From Megalopta genalis (Eukaryota > Arthropoda > Insecta > Hymenoptera > Halictidae), in assembly GCF_051020955.1 (NCBI RefSeq), contig NW_027476191.1, positions 434,001-498,000 on the forward strand: DNA of 64,000 nucleotides, written 5' to 3'. Both the position numbers and the translations under genes were made by a program. Each line of letters starts with the position of its first letter. The stretch's first letter is position 1. The notes beneath the pieces are model-generated. The model was not told the origin of the DNA, did no database searches, and saw only the letters and a program-made list of their open reading frames with translations. Below are positions 37,007 through 49,984 of this stretch, piece by piece.

Positions 37007-37024
37007 TGGTGACCCCGACGTGAT
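37007..37024 (+). other. Primer-binding site, tRNA-Trp
   Basis: TGGTGACCCCGACGTGAT, two bases after the LTR, is the exact complement of CCA plus the 3' end of animal tRNA-Trp as I know it. Confidence 0.85.
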
Positions 37025-37092
37025 CGCAACGAGGGACCAGTCAGGGACAGTGAATCATCCGTTCTAAGTTAACGAAACTCAAAAAAAAAACC

Positions 37093-37908
37093 ATGTTTGG
37101 AAACAGCGACAACGTGACGGGAACCCCCGAAATCAACAAAGTGGGTATACGTATACCGCCCTTTTGGCACAACAACCCGACGTTGTGGTTCGCCCAAGTC
37201 GAAGGACAATTCGCCTTAAACGGCATAACAGCCGACACGACCAAATTCTATTATATCACGTCGAATCTGGACTACAGATGCATGGAGGAGGTGCAAGACA
37301 TAATAGGAAACCCTCCGGAAACCGACAAATACAAGAAAATAAAAGACGAGCTAATTCGGCGGCTGTCGACATCAGAGGAGCAGAGGATCCACCAACTCAT
37401 AGAGCGAGAAGAGATCGGAGACCGGACACCATCCCAATTCCTACGTCACATCAGGAATTTGGCCGGCAGTACCGTGACTGACAAGTTCCTGCGGACGCTA
37501 TTTTTAAATAGACTGCCAGCATCGATGCGTCCCATCCTCGCAACGCAAATGGACTCGCCGCTGGACAAGATGGCGGAACTGGCAGATAAAGTAAAAGAGC
37601 TCAACCCGTCGGGACAATGCTCGGCTGTGGCATCATCCGATACCAAATTCGACATCCTGCGTGAGCAAATGACCCGCCTAACGCAACAAGTAGCAGAGCT
37701 GACGAAACGCACCGCCGATGCCACGGAAAGCCGACGAAGCCGGGACCGCAGACCAGCACGAAACGGATGGCGAAGACGGAGCAGAACGCGAAGCCCATCC
37801 CAGCCAGGCGTCTGCTGGTATCACCGAAAATTCGGAGACCGCGCCACACGATGTACAACACCCTGCACACACGTCAGCCAGCAGGGAAACGAGACCGATC
37901 GGCCCTAG
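37093..37908 (+). CDS. gag polyprotein of the CsRn1-like element
   Basis: An intact 271-residue frame starting at ATG 37093 after an A-rich leader. It has a capsid-like alpha-helical region (about 20-180), a basic Arg/Ser-rich stretch (about 205-235), and a C-terminal CHCC finger: Cys241, His244, Cys254, Cys258. The protein would form the particle and bind element RNA in the cytoplasm. It overlaps the pol frame by about 140 bp; pol lies in the -1 frame, implying programmed frameshifting. I found no classic slippery heptamer. Confidence 0.88.
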   Translation: MFGNSDNVTGTPEINKVGIRIPPFWHNNPTLWFAQVEGQFALNGITADTTKFYYITSNLDYRCMEEVQDIIGNPPETDKYKKIKDELIRRLSTSEEQRIHQLIEREEIGDRTPSQFLRHIRNLAGSTVTDKFLRTLFLNRLPASMRPILATQMDSPLDKMAELADKVKELNPSGQCSAVASSDTKFDILREQMTRLTQQVAELTKRTADATESRRSRDRRPARNGWRRRSRTRSPSQPGVCWYHRKFGDRATRCTTPCTHVSQQGNETDRP

Positions 37909-40900
37909 ACGAGGCGAGGAGCGCCGATCCCAAAACAAGCCGCCTCTTCATGATGGATAAGGACACGAAGGTACAGTACCTCATCGATACCGGCGCCGAT
38001 ATTTGTGTATACCCGCGATCCCTAATAAAAGGACGACCGACGAAAAGTAACTACACCCTGTACGCAGCAAACGTGTCAACCATCTCGACGTATGGTGACA
38101 TCGTCCTGCACCTAAACTTCGGGTTGCGTCGCGTCCTAACATGGAAATTCGTAATCGCGGACATTTCGAAACCCATAATCGGTGCTGACTTCTTAAAGAA
38201 CTTCGGCTTGCTTGTAGATATTAAGAATAAGCGACTCATAGACAATAATACAAACGTTACAGCACGCGGAATATTAGGGACCGCCGATATAGAATCAATT
38301 AAAACGGTTGTCGGCGATTCACCCTACATCAAACTCCTAACCGCCTTCGTGGAAATAACTCGCCCGCCACAGACAAACAAAACAGCAAAACATAGCATTA
38401 CACACCACATACAGACTACGGACGGACCACCGATTTTCGCGAAACCGAGGAGACTCGCCCCCGATAGGTTAAAAAGCGACAGACAGGAATTCCAACACCT
38501 TTTATCAGAAGGAGTGATTCGGCCATCCAAAAGTCCATGGGCCTCACCCCTTCACTTAGTCCAGAAAAAGGACAATGGATGGCGACCCTGCGGCGACTAT
38601 CGCGCACTAAATACGCGCACAATCCCGGACCGTTACCCGTTGCCTCATATCGAAGATTTTTCCCAAGCTTTGCACGGAAAAACAATTTTTTCAAAATTAG
38701 ACCTGGTTAAAGCATACCACCAAATTCCAATTGAACCCGCAGACATAGAGAAAACTGCAATTACAACTCCATTCGGTCTTTTTGAATACGTTAGGATGCC
38801 GTTCGGACTACGGAACTCTGCCCAGACATTTCAGAGATTTATCAACGAAGTTTTACGCGATTTAGATTTCTGCTATGCATACCTAGACGACATATTAATA
38901 GCATCCAGGGACGAAACCGAACACTTAGATCATATTAAACAAATTTTTACACGCCTACAAGAATACGGAGTTGTAATTAATCCAGCTAAATGCACATTCG
39001 GCAAAGATACGATAGATTTTTTGGGATACACGGTAAATTGCAAAGGGACGACACCGAACCCAGACAAAGTAGAGGCAATCCGTAGTTTCCCCAAACCCAC
39101 AAACGTACGCGAGTTGAGACGATTCTTAGGAATGGTCAACTTCTACCGCCGATTCATTCAAGGTGCAGCAAGATTGCAAGCCCCGTTGACCGACCTGTTG
39201 AAAGGTGCACCTACACGTGGAAACTCGCAGGTAAACTGGACACAAGACGCCGATATTGCCTTTGCACAGGTAAAGGAGGCACTAGCGCAAGCTACCCTCT
39301 TGGCGCATCCAGTACCTGGCGCGCAGTTGTCACTTAGTGTAGATGCATCCGACTACGCAATGGGTGCGGTTTTACAACAACGGGTCAGCAACACCTGGCA
39401 GCCTATAGCATTTTACACCAAAACCCTCTCCTCGGCACAACGAAAATACAGCGCGTACGACAGAGAACTGTTAGCAATGTACACCGCCGTGCGACGATTC
39501 CGTTACCAAATCGAAGGACAGGCAATCATAGTATTCACAGACCACAAACCTCTGGTTTACGCTTTTAAACAGCGGCCAGAGAAATGTACACCTAGACAAT
39601 TCAGGCACCTAGATTTCATAGGACAATTCACGACGGACATACGACACGTCAACGGGACAGACAATATAGTCGCGAACGCTCTATCCCGGGTAGAGGAATT
39701 ACACAGACCAGCATGCGTAGACATTAGACAAATAGCCGAAGCTCAAGAGTCAGATGAAGAGCTCCAACGTCTCTTACTGGCTGAGACGGCGCTTAATTTA
39801 AAAAAACTACGTTTTCCAACGGCTACCGGAGGAGATGAAGAGGTATATTGCGACATCGCCACACCTACCGTCCGACCATACGTGCCCAAAAATTATCGCC
39901 GACAAATTTTCAAAACTTTGCACGGTCTATCACACCCCGGAACAAGACCATCAAAAAAACTAATCGCGGACCGTTTCGTGTGGCCAGCAATGAACAGAGA
40001 CTGCACCCAATGGACCAAAGAGTGCACCCAATGCCAACGAAACAAAATCACGCGCCATACAATATCACCAACAGGCAGGTTCGAACCACCGAACTCCAGA
40101 TTCGAACATGTCCATATCGATATAGTAGGGCCACTACCGATTTCACAAGGATTTCGCTACTGTCTTACCTGCGTCGATCGCTTCACCCGTTGGCCAGAGG
40201 CGATCCCAATGGAAGACATCACCGCAGAGACAGTAGCGAGAACCTTGGTAACCGGATGGATTGCGCGTTTTGGGATACCCGCAAAAATCACCACTGACCA
40301 AGGCAGACAATTCGAGTCCCAGCTCTTCAAATAGTTAACTCGAAGAACCGGCGCCAAGCACATCAGAACGACGGCGTACAACCCAGCAGCTAACGGCATG
40401 GTCGAAAGACTCCACCGGCAATTAAAAGCCGCCATAAGGTGCTACGATACCGACGACTGGACAGAAGCCTTACCCCTTATATTATTAGGGATAAGGACCG
40501 CAGTGAAGAAAGACATACAAACAACCCCAGCAGAGATGGTCTACGGCAGCAACCTCCGACTTCCAGGAGAATTTTTCATGTCAAACCCAGAAACCGACAT
40601 CTCAGAATTCGTAAACCAACTACGACACAAAATTCAAAAATTAAAACCGCGTCCAGCAACAAACCACGGTCACAAAAGTATATTCGTCCATAAAGATCTA
40701 GGCACAACCGAGTACGTCTTCCTCCGACACGATGCAGTAAAATCACCATTGCAATCTCCATACGACGGACCGTACAAAGTTTTGAAACGCGGAGATAAAA
40801 ATTTTACCATACGAGTAGGCAGTCAGGAGAAAACAGTCTCAATAGATCGCTTAAAACCGGCGCATATAGTAAGCGATGAGCACGATAGTAGAGTGAAAAG

Positions 40901-41024
40901 CAAAGAAGCAAGCCACCGCGAAATTGCTAACGCGCCGCATAGCATCTTAAAAAACAGTTCAGCACCGATTACTACACGATCCGGTCGCACAGTTAAATTT
41001 ACAGACCGATACATCGCGCGTTAA
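37767..41024 (+). pseudogene. pol polyprotein of the CsRn1-like element, one stop
   Basis: One frame runs through protease (YLIDTGAD, Asp74), reverse transcriptase (AYLDD, 372-375), RNase H (Asp526, Glu567, Asp592) and integrase, with the zinc-binding HHCC set at His719, His723, Cys753, Cys756 and catalytic Asp785 and Asp844. A TAG at 40332-40334 interrupts the integrase between the second Asp and the catalytic Glu (near 40404, context MVERLH). The same frame then continues to TAA at 41024 with no frameshift. All other catalytic residues look intact, so this is a near-intact enzyme with a single nonsense change. The listed start is the frame start in the gag overlap, not a translation start. 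Confidence 0.9.
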
Positions 41025-41160
41025 ATTAAAGATACCACATGTATATACTTTAGCATATAAGACGAAAAACCCACTGTACACATATAATAAGGAACACCGC
41101 GAGCGGATACAAAATTTGTATTCTTTTTTTTTATATAGTCATAATATAGCGTTTACACTG

Positions 41161-41172
41161 GCAAGAGGGTGA
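41161..41172 (+). other. Polypurine tract
   Basis: GCAAGAGGGTGA immediately precedes the 3' LTR, as expected for plus-strand priming. Confidence 0.7.
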
Positions 41173-41683
41173 TGTAGCGGCACACGGTCGGCGACCGTAA
41201 TAACCATAAAACTGTCCGCTTGCAGATGTCAAGGGTTCGACGGAGAGAAAACGTCCTTGACGTTTGCAAGACCCGGAAATTTCTTTGTCTCTTTGTTTTT
41301 TATCACTGCCACATGCACTGCAGGCCTAGTCGCGGAGAAAGTCGCCGGCCGCGTACCGCTACCCGGCCGAACGGCCAGCGCGCCCCTACAGCGAGGGTTC
41401 GACGATGGCTGCCTCCCCCGCCAAACTAAGCGGGGGAAAAGAAGACAGCGAGTCTCCCAAAAAGGCGTGGCCTTTTTGGGGGACATAATATAAATAACAG
41501 CGGCAAGAAACTGAAATTCTTCTCGTCTAAGCATTACGCCGAGCCTCTACACGTTTAACTATTCCGCCGCGCTCCATCTAGTATCCATCAGCACCGCGCG
41601 TCATTTTATATACATCTCCGAATAAAATCTAGTGCAATTTCACTCTGTGTCCTTCCGTTGTACCCCGAACACATTGCGTTACA
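41173..41683 (+). repeat. 3' LTR
   Basis: 511 bp, same ends as the 5' LTR. The eight differences include a two-base change (TT to CG) near the 5' end and a cluster of three around 41566-41573. Confidence 0.95.
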
Positions 41684-41688
41684 CAGAT

Positions 41689-43328
41689 GATAACTAGAAA
41701 AGGCTCAATAACAAGTACGCAGTAGTTAACTTTTCATTCTTACAAGGCACAGTAACTCGATCAAAAACTACTATTTATATTTTGTTAAATATTTTGTATT
41801 TGTATTTATGTAAAAGACATCAACATATATTTTAAATGTTTTTTACGAAGTGCACCATAGATAAAGAAAACCATATAATTTGTCGAAAACTTCGGACGCC
41901 ACTTTAATGGGCACAGTAATTAACACACTTAACCTATCTGGCTATCACACTGAACTGGAAATTAATAGTCATGGAATCCATATAATATCGGTTTTAAACA
42001 ATGGAAACTGTTTGATGAGAATTTTTGGGTTCTCCATAATTCTTTCACGAATTGAAACCGATGTCATAATTGTTTTCAATCCCTACTTTATGAAGGTATA
42101 TTCAAGTATGTAAACAAGTTTGAATCTTCTAAATTCTAGCAAAAGTCATCCGCAAATCTATTCGTAGCCTTCAAATAAAGATACAGAAAAAAGATGAAAA
42201 TTTTATTCGACGCCACGAATAAATGTGCTTTGCATAAAAAATGTATGTATTGGAAGTGGATGTAAAATGAAATGTGCACTGATACTTTCTGGTAGAAAAA
42301 TATCTTTACTTCGCGACATGTGAAGAAGCTCAAAGAAGAAGAAACTCAACGGGCTAGAATGCCGGACGAATAGATAGCACACTTTAAAGTTAACGTAATT
42401 TAGATTTATTTAAGGTAATAACCAAGATTCTAATACTATACAGATTTGTAAATTACTGTTATGAACATACACAAATGAAATAAATTACGTTACGCCAGTT
42501 TAAACAATTTTACTTAGAAGAAAAGAATTTTTATGGAAATATAGTGGGAAAAGTGATAGCATATTTAACTAAGAATTATGTTGCGGCGCCATGTAATTCC
42601 AAATAAAAAAACATGAAGAAAGTGTAGAAGAATATTTTTTGTTTGGGATTTAGTATTCGAGAAAATCGAGATTGAAAATTTGCTAAGCGATGTACATCGC
42701 TTATAGCTGGAAAAACGTATGTATGAAGTAAGAATTCAAACCTGGTTTTCTCGAAAACAAAATCCTAAAAAAAAAGAAGTTATTCCATATCATTTTCATT
42801 TCTTTTTTATGAAGAATAACCCGGTGCCCGCTTGTATATAGATTCAGGAATACCCTGCATTTTTCAACAGGATGATGCCGCGAATTTTTTTCTCGAGGAT
42901 TGATCAGCAAGGTCATATCGCTAAAAATTTTGCGAAAATCATAACCATGCAAATGGCAGACAATTTCGAAACATTTTCGAATGACAAAAATGTATTTAAG
43001 ATGAGAAGGAGCAAGAAGAGCAAAAACTAATAAAGAAACTACGTAGATAATAATGACTGTTAATAAATGGAAAGATGGAGTCACAAAACATTAGGCATCT
43101 GATATAATTCCTTGATTTATTAACATGCATAATTTTTAGTTATGTGTGCCAATATTTTGTCCCATTGTATTTCTATACAAATTCTCTTTTTCAAATAAAA
43201 TTGTTTACACGTGCGAAATGCAATTTTATTTCATTTGTGTATGTTTATAGTGGTATGTTGCAAATTTATATGGAAACAGGATTTTGTTTGTAATGTTACG
43301 TAAATAAAAATAACATTAGTTTTAAAGT
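41689..43328. other. AT-rich intergenic region
   Basis: No recognisable gene or repeat. Open frames are short and without features. Confidence 0.5.
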
Positions 43329-43600
43329 ATGCCATCTTTTTGTCGGATACGGTATGTGGCGGCCACGGCGACGGGCATCGCACCGCGCTTGGCGAGCGAG
43401 AGCCGCGGGGATGCGAACGGCGGCCGACCCGATGTCGCCAACGATCTTTTGTCCGTCATTTGTTCGAACAGTCGAACTGAGTCGCGGCCCGGGTGTAAAA
43501 AGTTAGTTAGTTTCGTTAACGTTGATTCTCGAGCGATCACGAATAAACAGTAAATCACGAATGGCTCTCGACTCCCACACTTTATTACCTCGAAACGAAA
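43329..43600 (+). other. GC-rich island, possible solo LTR
   Basis: A sharply bounded GC-rich block followed by AATAAACAG at about 43543. Composition contrasts with the flanks and is compatible with a degraded LTR, but no second copy or coding sequence is present. Confidence 0.25.
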
Positions 43601-45651
43601 ACCAGGATACTTAGAACGCATAATCGGAGTCTTGAGACCAATCATCCACACCTTCCTATCTTTATTTGAAAAACAATTTTATGAATATTGATTTGTTTTT
43701 GTTTTCGAACAATATAAAGTACGTGTTGATAATTAAATAGTATTTTTATTAGTCGGGCAAATTCTCGACGAATAAAATGATTTATTTCGTACTCGTCGAA
43801 TAAAGATACTTATTTTATTCGGACCCTCCAATGTCCAATAAAGATAAAGTATCTTTTGTTCGAAACGTTTTTATAATTTATTGTCTGAATAATGTACAAC
43901 TTTGTTCGGTTGTCATTTGTTTCGCAATTACAATAATCTGCAATATTTATATCTTTTTTTATACAGCAAATTATACAGCATACTATTCGGAAGATGCAAA
44001 TGAATATCAGCATAAATTATCCTGTAAAAATATCGTACCGTATTCATGATGAAATAGTCGAAAATGTAAAATGGTAGATGTTCTTAATCGAGTAGTACAT
44101 ATATTTAATCGATCCAAAAGTTCCAGTCATATTACTACGAGATCGATTAATATGGTATAAAACAATAATGCATCGTCATACATAATAAAATTCGTTGATG
44201 AGAAGTAAATTAAAAAGATTAAATATTTAAATTATAGAAAAAATTATAACTTAAATTACATTGCAGCTACTGCAGTAACTCGAAATTTTATATTACTTTA
44301 ACGATTCCCTTAGTGTCGTTAATATTATTTATTCCAAGTAGAATAGCAAATATACGAGCAAACCCTAACAGAAAATTTGAAAAATTTGGAACATTGATTG
44401 CAATAGATTATGTTATTGAGGAATAGTCTTTTCTCTATTCCTGTGAAAAATAAACATCAATTATTTTACGTCCTCATTACTTTGGTCCACAATTTTCAAT
44501 AAAGAAGAAGTAGACAACATTATGTAATATATCAGATAGGGTCTAGGATTTATTTAAAAATGGTTTCATCAAAAAGGAACAAAATACGTCGAGATACACC
44601 ATATGCTGTGCAATGCTTCGAAATTCTCGTTTACGATAACAATGGTAAAAAGAAACTGCGTGCTGGAGCATAGTTTTGGGACAGACCTCTCGTCCTCGAC
44701 AGCAATTCCAGAGAATACTATTTTATGACACCCTCAAGTGGCTTTCTCGTTTAGGGTTTCCGAGGAGAAGAATCAAGCCGTCAGAGGAATGACTAACAGA
44801 CGACTCGAGGCAATAGATACGAATGTGCACACTGGAGGCGAGCAGGACAAAGATGGCTCTCAACATCGAGATCACATCGAATTAGGAAAGGACGAGAGAA
44901 ATAGTATATGCTTTTTATAGAATTGTTCGATAAAATCCATTTAAGAAGAAATTATTTTTTAAAAAATTGACCTAAGTACCAAAAAGAAATTTTGTAGGAA
45001 TTAAAGCTGGTTAAAACTACAGAAAATAATTGTAAAATTCAAGTTTTAAATTTTATCTTATTTTGTTAATAACAGATTAGCATACTGAAAATTTCATCGA
45101 AATCTGTAGAATATCATTCAAGTTACACAAGCCGATTTTGTTGAAACTTATGGAAGGCTTAAGTCTTCGAAAATATTTGAGGCGATCTTGTATCAGAAAC
45201 CATCCGTATTGAAGATACTAGCGCGGCGGAGTGGTAATCACCGCCGCGGAATGAGAGTATCGATATTTACAATGTGGCTGCGAATTTCGAATAGTTTCTG
45301 CAGTTCTATCGTTCTTTTTTTAAATCCTTCGTGAAGTCTAAATTGAAATCATTTTTGTATTCCTTGCATGTTAATTAAAGCCTGCTTAAACCGCAATTAA
45401 ATAACTACAAGATGAGTACTATTAAACGTTAAGATGTAGAACAAACTAGTATATCTTAATGTTCCTAACCGTATAACTAAATCAAAGATTTTAAACTTCA
45501 ATTTAAAAATATTAATTTTACATCCTCATATTTAAGTATAGTTCATCGAAAGTTCATAGGAAGTCTCATTTTTTTCGTAAATTAAATTTGAAAAATTATT
45601 TTCTGCCAAAAGTTACCTCACTTGAGACCACCACTGTGCGATAATGCCATG
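43601..45651. other. AT-rich intergenic region
   Basis: No gene found. An imperfect GC-rich hairpin (GCGGCGG..CCGCCGC) lies at about 45221-45246. Confidence 0.5.
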
Positions 45652-46960
45652 ACAGCATTTTCCACGCCGTGTGATCATTATTAATTTAATAGAATGCCCT
45701 TCGGACAAAGGAACGCCATAGCCACATTTCAAAGGTTAATGGACTCATTGCTATCCGTGATTTGGATGCGTCGTATTCGCACCCGATATCGTCACTCCGC
45801 GATATAAACTATCTCTCGGGTCGTAAAGCCGATTACGCTGCGCGACGGAGTGGATCGATATCGTTGTCCGTTTAATTAAAAAGGATAACTGTTTGGTTGA
45901 TTTAGAATATGCCACTCAACAAGAATGAATAAGATTATGGCTGAATAAGTGTGAACTGAGCAACTGACAACTGATCGATGACTGGGGATTAAATGACGAT
46001 GAATTGGCGAGTGACTACTACCCTAAGAAGAATCGGTTTCGAGTTTTTATACTGTTTTGTGGCCAGAAGACTCGAAATTGGTTGACCAGTGATGCGATGG
46101 AAGAGAATGTAAAGTGACATAGCACGCAGTGCCGCAGGTAGCAAGAAACCCTGGACGGGCGACCGAAGCGGTGCGTGCTAGCGACCCTATTATAAAAAAT
46201 GCTGCCGATGAAGGTGTGCATTATTCAAAACTGCAGAAATGGCTTTATTGCCAGAAAGAAGATGGTTCGGAAAATCATAAACTTAGAAATTGCAAGAAAG
46301 AAGGCTATGGCTCTACAAATTGAAAACCTAATGAACGTGACCTTTTGTCGATTGCACGTCGTTCGTTGAAAGACTGTTAATTTGTATCGTTGAGCCGAAG
46401 ATTCCCCGTCAATAAATGTTTTTTAAGGATAAAAGGGAAAGGTATTTCTTCCCGGAGAAAGTTAGGCGGATGCAGCCCGAAAATTCCGTTGAAGGACGGA
46501 ACAATCCGGTTTTCGAAGACAAGTGCTACTCATATAATGTATTTAGTTACTCGCGCCCCGTCCCCCAGAACATTTAGAAAAATTGAAGAAATTAACAGAA
46601 CGTCTCTGGAAAGCAAAAGTTACAAACTTGAAAACGTGATTTCCAACAATGCGAAGTAGCATATTTGGGACATGTAATAGAAGGAGACAAGATAAAGTAT
46701 GGCCTGTAAAAGTTTTTCGCAACCCAAAAACATAAAAAGTATCCGCAAATTTGTATGACTCGCGGATTACTATCGCTGTTTTATAGAAAATTTTTCGCAA
46801 ATTTTCAAACCGCTGACCGTTTCACTAAAAAAAGAAAAAGAAATTTGAACGGAATCCATCTAAGAAATTATCCACTGTGTCTCAGTTCGCAATAGAAGGG
46901 GTCTTTAGTTATGGCGAGCCAAAAAAGGCAAACTAATTATAGGACAGCCACTAGATTACT
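45652..46960 (+). pseudogene. Decayed Ty3-type reverse transcriptase fragments
   Basis: About 45652-45760 reads TAFSTPCDHY-stop-FNRMPFG and ATFQRLMDSLLS, the RT palm of a Ty3 element. At 46555-46640 an HLEKLKKLTERLWKAK-like segment and at 46650-46900 YLGHVIEGDKIKYG followed by a shifted IRKFV-stop-LADYYR and FKPLTVSLKKEKE mark the RT thumb. The YLDD region between is replaced by about 800 bp, including a Cys/His-containing open frame (46129-46323) that might be a gag scrap. Multiple stops and frameshifts make it inactive. It is a different lineage from the 36.5-kb element. Confidence 0.75.
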
Positions 46961-46989
46961 ACAAGGAACAGAAATGAAGGAGTGCCTAT

Positions 46990-48910
46990 TCGCTGCGTAC
47001 TGTGCCTAGTGATCGGATCGATGCCGATACCATTGACGATATTTAATCAATTCGGTGGCAAAGTACTCAATAGGAAATCTGACAAAAGTATCGATACCCA
47101 TTTGATACCTTACAAAAGTATTGATACCTGTTGGAATTTGCTAATAGTTTATTTACTATTAATGCAATACAAATATGATACAGTGTTTAATAAAGCATCT
47201 AGCGGATTTAAAATGTACTTTGTGTGAAGAAAAGTGACTGTATGTGAAGTCGCGAAGATACTGTCTGAGAGATCGTCACCTAGGCTGACGAACGACAGTG
47301 CAGTTCTATGGGAAGTAGTTTCTCGCACTGGAACGTGCGGTCCTTTTATACTATTCCTTCAGAAGGTCGGGCTTGTACCTGCATTTATGAACCTCGGGGA
47401 TGTACCTTTATTTATTGCCCCTGTAGACATGTGTGTGTATATGTGTGAGTATCATTGTATATACCAACAATACCTATCTGAGATTAAAAGTCATTAAAAT
47501 AATAACAGCAATAATATTAAACTAGTATAATCATTTTCATTTTTCATTTTTGTAGTATTGTCAGTGATGATTGGAACGATTTCGCATTCTAGTCTCTATT
47601 TTACAAATGTTCCATGTAAATAATTAGATATTGTCATAGCCATTCGATTTTCTGTTAATTTGAATATTTCAATCGGACACGATTTCATTTCAAAATTCGG
47701 AATTGTGAAAAAGGCATCAGTGTTTCTGTTCGTCCATAGTTATACGTACATCCTTAGCTGTTAGTAATTCCTTCTTCACATCGTTCTTTTCTTTTCCACA
47801 TTTTTCATACAGGAGTTTCTATAAAGTTTTTAGGGTCAAGGTACGTACTTCATTAATTGTCTGAAACCCTTATCGGTGATATTATATTTGATAATTCCGT
47901 CCAAGAATCAAATTATTCAGAGCAAGTGTAAAATTGAAGCGGTTCAAATTACGGCGACAGCGAGTTTCGAGTGTTGACGTTCGAGTTACATAAATTACTC
48001 ACATGATTTTGAATACATTGTTTCACTCAATCGCAGCTCGTCTCACTCACCGTGTCAACTGTAAACAAATGAACGAGACGAAACAAAAGTTACTACTACG
48101 AGACGAGATAAAAGTGTATTCAGGTACAGTTAGAAAATTATTTAAGAGAAACATTTCAGAAAGCTAGATCCATTCATCTATTGGAAAGATATTGTAAAAA
48201 AATACAGCAAAATATTTGCGTTTGCCAAAAAATATTTTTCAATACTGCCTACTTCAGTGCCGGCAGAACACGTGTTCTCTAAAACTGAAGAATTGATTTA
48301 TAAAAAGAGAAATTGGCTAAAAGAAAATAGAGTTAATAAAATATTATTTTTTAGTAGTTGTATTAATCTCTACTTTATATATCTTCGTTTTTAATAAACA
48401 AATAAAAATTATTAAATAAGTCATGTGTTATTGAATACTACTACCTCATAGATGTAGGTAATTACCATACAGAAATACGGTTTCATGGTGAATATAAAAC
48501 AGAATTTTATTATAGTAGGACATATTCTTTATTGTAAACTTCCGATCATCAATAACAGATTCTAATTCAATAAAAATTGTAATCTGAATTAGTTGTATAG
48601 TTTAAAGATGAAAATGAAGACTTTAGTATAATATTATTGCTATTATTATTTTAATAATTTTTAATATCTGAGATATATAAATATTTCAGTGAATTCTCAA
48701 ATGGTTATTCAATATTTCGAAAGATATATAAGGGGGATAAAATTTATCACAGATTGTCTCAAACGAGTACCGTTACCTAAGTAAAATGTCAAACAGGTAT
48801 CGATACTTCCGTAAGGTATTAAACAGGTGTCGATACTTTACCAACATCTTTGATACTATTCGGATTGCTATCGATACGTATCGATTTGGTATCGATTCGA
48901 TTACAAATGT
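46990..48910. mobile_element. hAT-type element remnant
   Basis: Inverted subterminal repeats rich in GTATCGATAC (about 47089-47142 and, inverted, 48786-48841) flank a segment with a hAT dimerisation fragment at 48165-48360. Exact termini and an 8-bp target duplication were not identified, so the limits are approximate. The interior 47230-48160 shows no other transposase blocks; a short open frame at 47234-47497 is unassigned. Confidence 0.6.
48165..48360 (+). pseudogene. hAT C-terminal dimerisation domain fragment
   Basis: Reads DPFIYWKDIVKKY, then AKKYFSILPTSVPAEHVFSK and KKRNWLKENRVNKILF, the conserved hATC pattern. It lies in one frame, but the N-terminal zinc finger and the catalytic domain are absent. 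Confidence 0.82.
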
Positions 48911-49073
48911 GTCCAACATTTCAGGCCATATATGTACACTGCTGAACAAAGTGATACTTAATTATCACTTTGAAATTAAAAAAAAAACATAAAAATGAAA
49001 TCAAATTGCGCAATTCGTTTAAGTTTTAGTAATGTGTGGACAGTCCTTCACGTTAGTAGGTATGCTAGTAATC

Positions 49074-49980
49074 GCCTTGGGAGGGGAAAGTCCTCGCCCC
49101 CACCCGCGGCTGTGTCAGCAGATTTGCTTGCGCAGATCGGCTCCCTGATCAATGCCAAATTGACATCGTTCAGGAGAGAGCTGGTTCCGCGGTGCAGACC
49201 TCCCCTCTGTCGATGGACAGGAAAAGGGGGGAAAGGGCAGCAGTACGGGAAGGCTGTGGCCGCTAAGGCGGCCCAGGCACAGCTCACTCAACCGCGGGCC
49301 GCCCCTGCCGTTGCGCCACCCTCCACCACATCTCAAACTGAGGTGTGGTCTCAAGTAGTTGGCCGGAAGGCTAAAACGGCGGCTGCCGCCGTTAAACCTG
49401 CGGCAGCTGCCAAAGCTGCACCGTCCGGGAGGGCGGCCAAGCGGGTGGCACCGGCGGCCCCCAATAGGGCTCCCCTGCCGCCGCATCTGCCCCGCACGGC
49501 TGCCATCACAATAACAGTGCGGCCGGCGGGGCGATGACGTATGCTGAGGCGGTGACCACTGCCAGGTCCACAGTGGACCTGGCAGAAATTGACATCGCCT
49601 CATTGAAGCTCAGGAGGGCGGTGTCGTAATATTGGTGGTCCCCGGCGCGACTGCTGTTTTGGGTGCGGCAGTCAGGACCACAAAGTGGCTGGCTGCACTG
49701 CAAAGCCAAATTTCCCGCTTTGTGCGGGCGTAGGCAAGTTGGCCGGCCACCGCCTCCATGGCCGGGCGTACCCCGCCACCGCGAGACGCAGCAGGCGTAG
49801 CAGGGGAGGAAGGCCACGGTGGTCAACGCGGCGGCCAACGTGGCAAACAAAAAGAATTCGGCACCTAAGGATGCCACCGTCGCGCCCGCGGGGGCGGGTG
49901 GGGCTAATAAAAGCACAGACGCCACCGCTCCCGCGGCCGCGATGGATATCGAGACAAATGAGTAATAGGGCCTAGTGGCC
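49074..49980 (+). pseudogene. R1-like non-LTR retrotransposon ORF1 fragment
   Basis: A GC-rich block begins abruptly at about 49074. The first frame (to a stop near 49535) is Ala/Pro-rich with segments SADLLAQIGSLINAKL and ITITVRPAG. The next frame continues TYAEAVTTARSTVDLAEIDI, matching the C-terminal part of R1-clade ORF1. Several stops and shifts follow. No CCHC knuckles were found, so the ORF1 C-terminus is degraded. Confidence 0.6.
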
Positions 49981-49984
49981 CTAT

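Larger units (their letters stand above)
36489..41688 (+). mobile_element. CsRn1-like Ty3 LTR retrotransposon
   Basis: A complete insertion: the 5-bp target duplication CAGAT (36489-36493 and 41684-41688) encloses two 511-bp LTRs, a tRNA-Trp primer-binding site, gag, pol and a purine-rich tract (41161-41172). The CHCC gag finger, tRNA-Trp primer and gag/pol overlap together match the CsRn1 clade of Ty3 elements. There is no env gene. The LTRs differ at 8 of 511 sites (about 1.6%), indicating a fairly recent insertion. Confidence 0.93.

Noticed and set aside
47234..47497. 87-codon plus-strand frame within the hAT remnant
   Set aside because: It does not resemble hAT transposase or any other family; likely chance.
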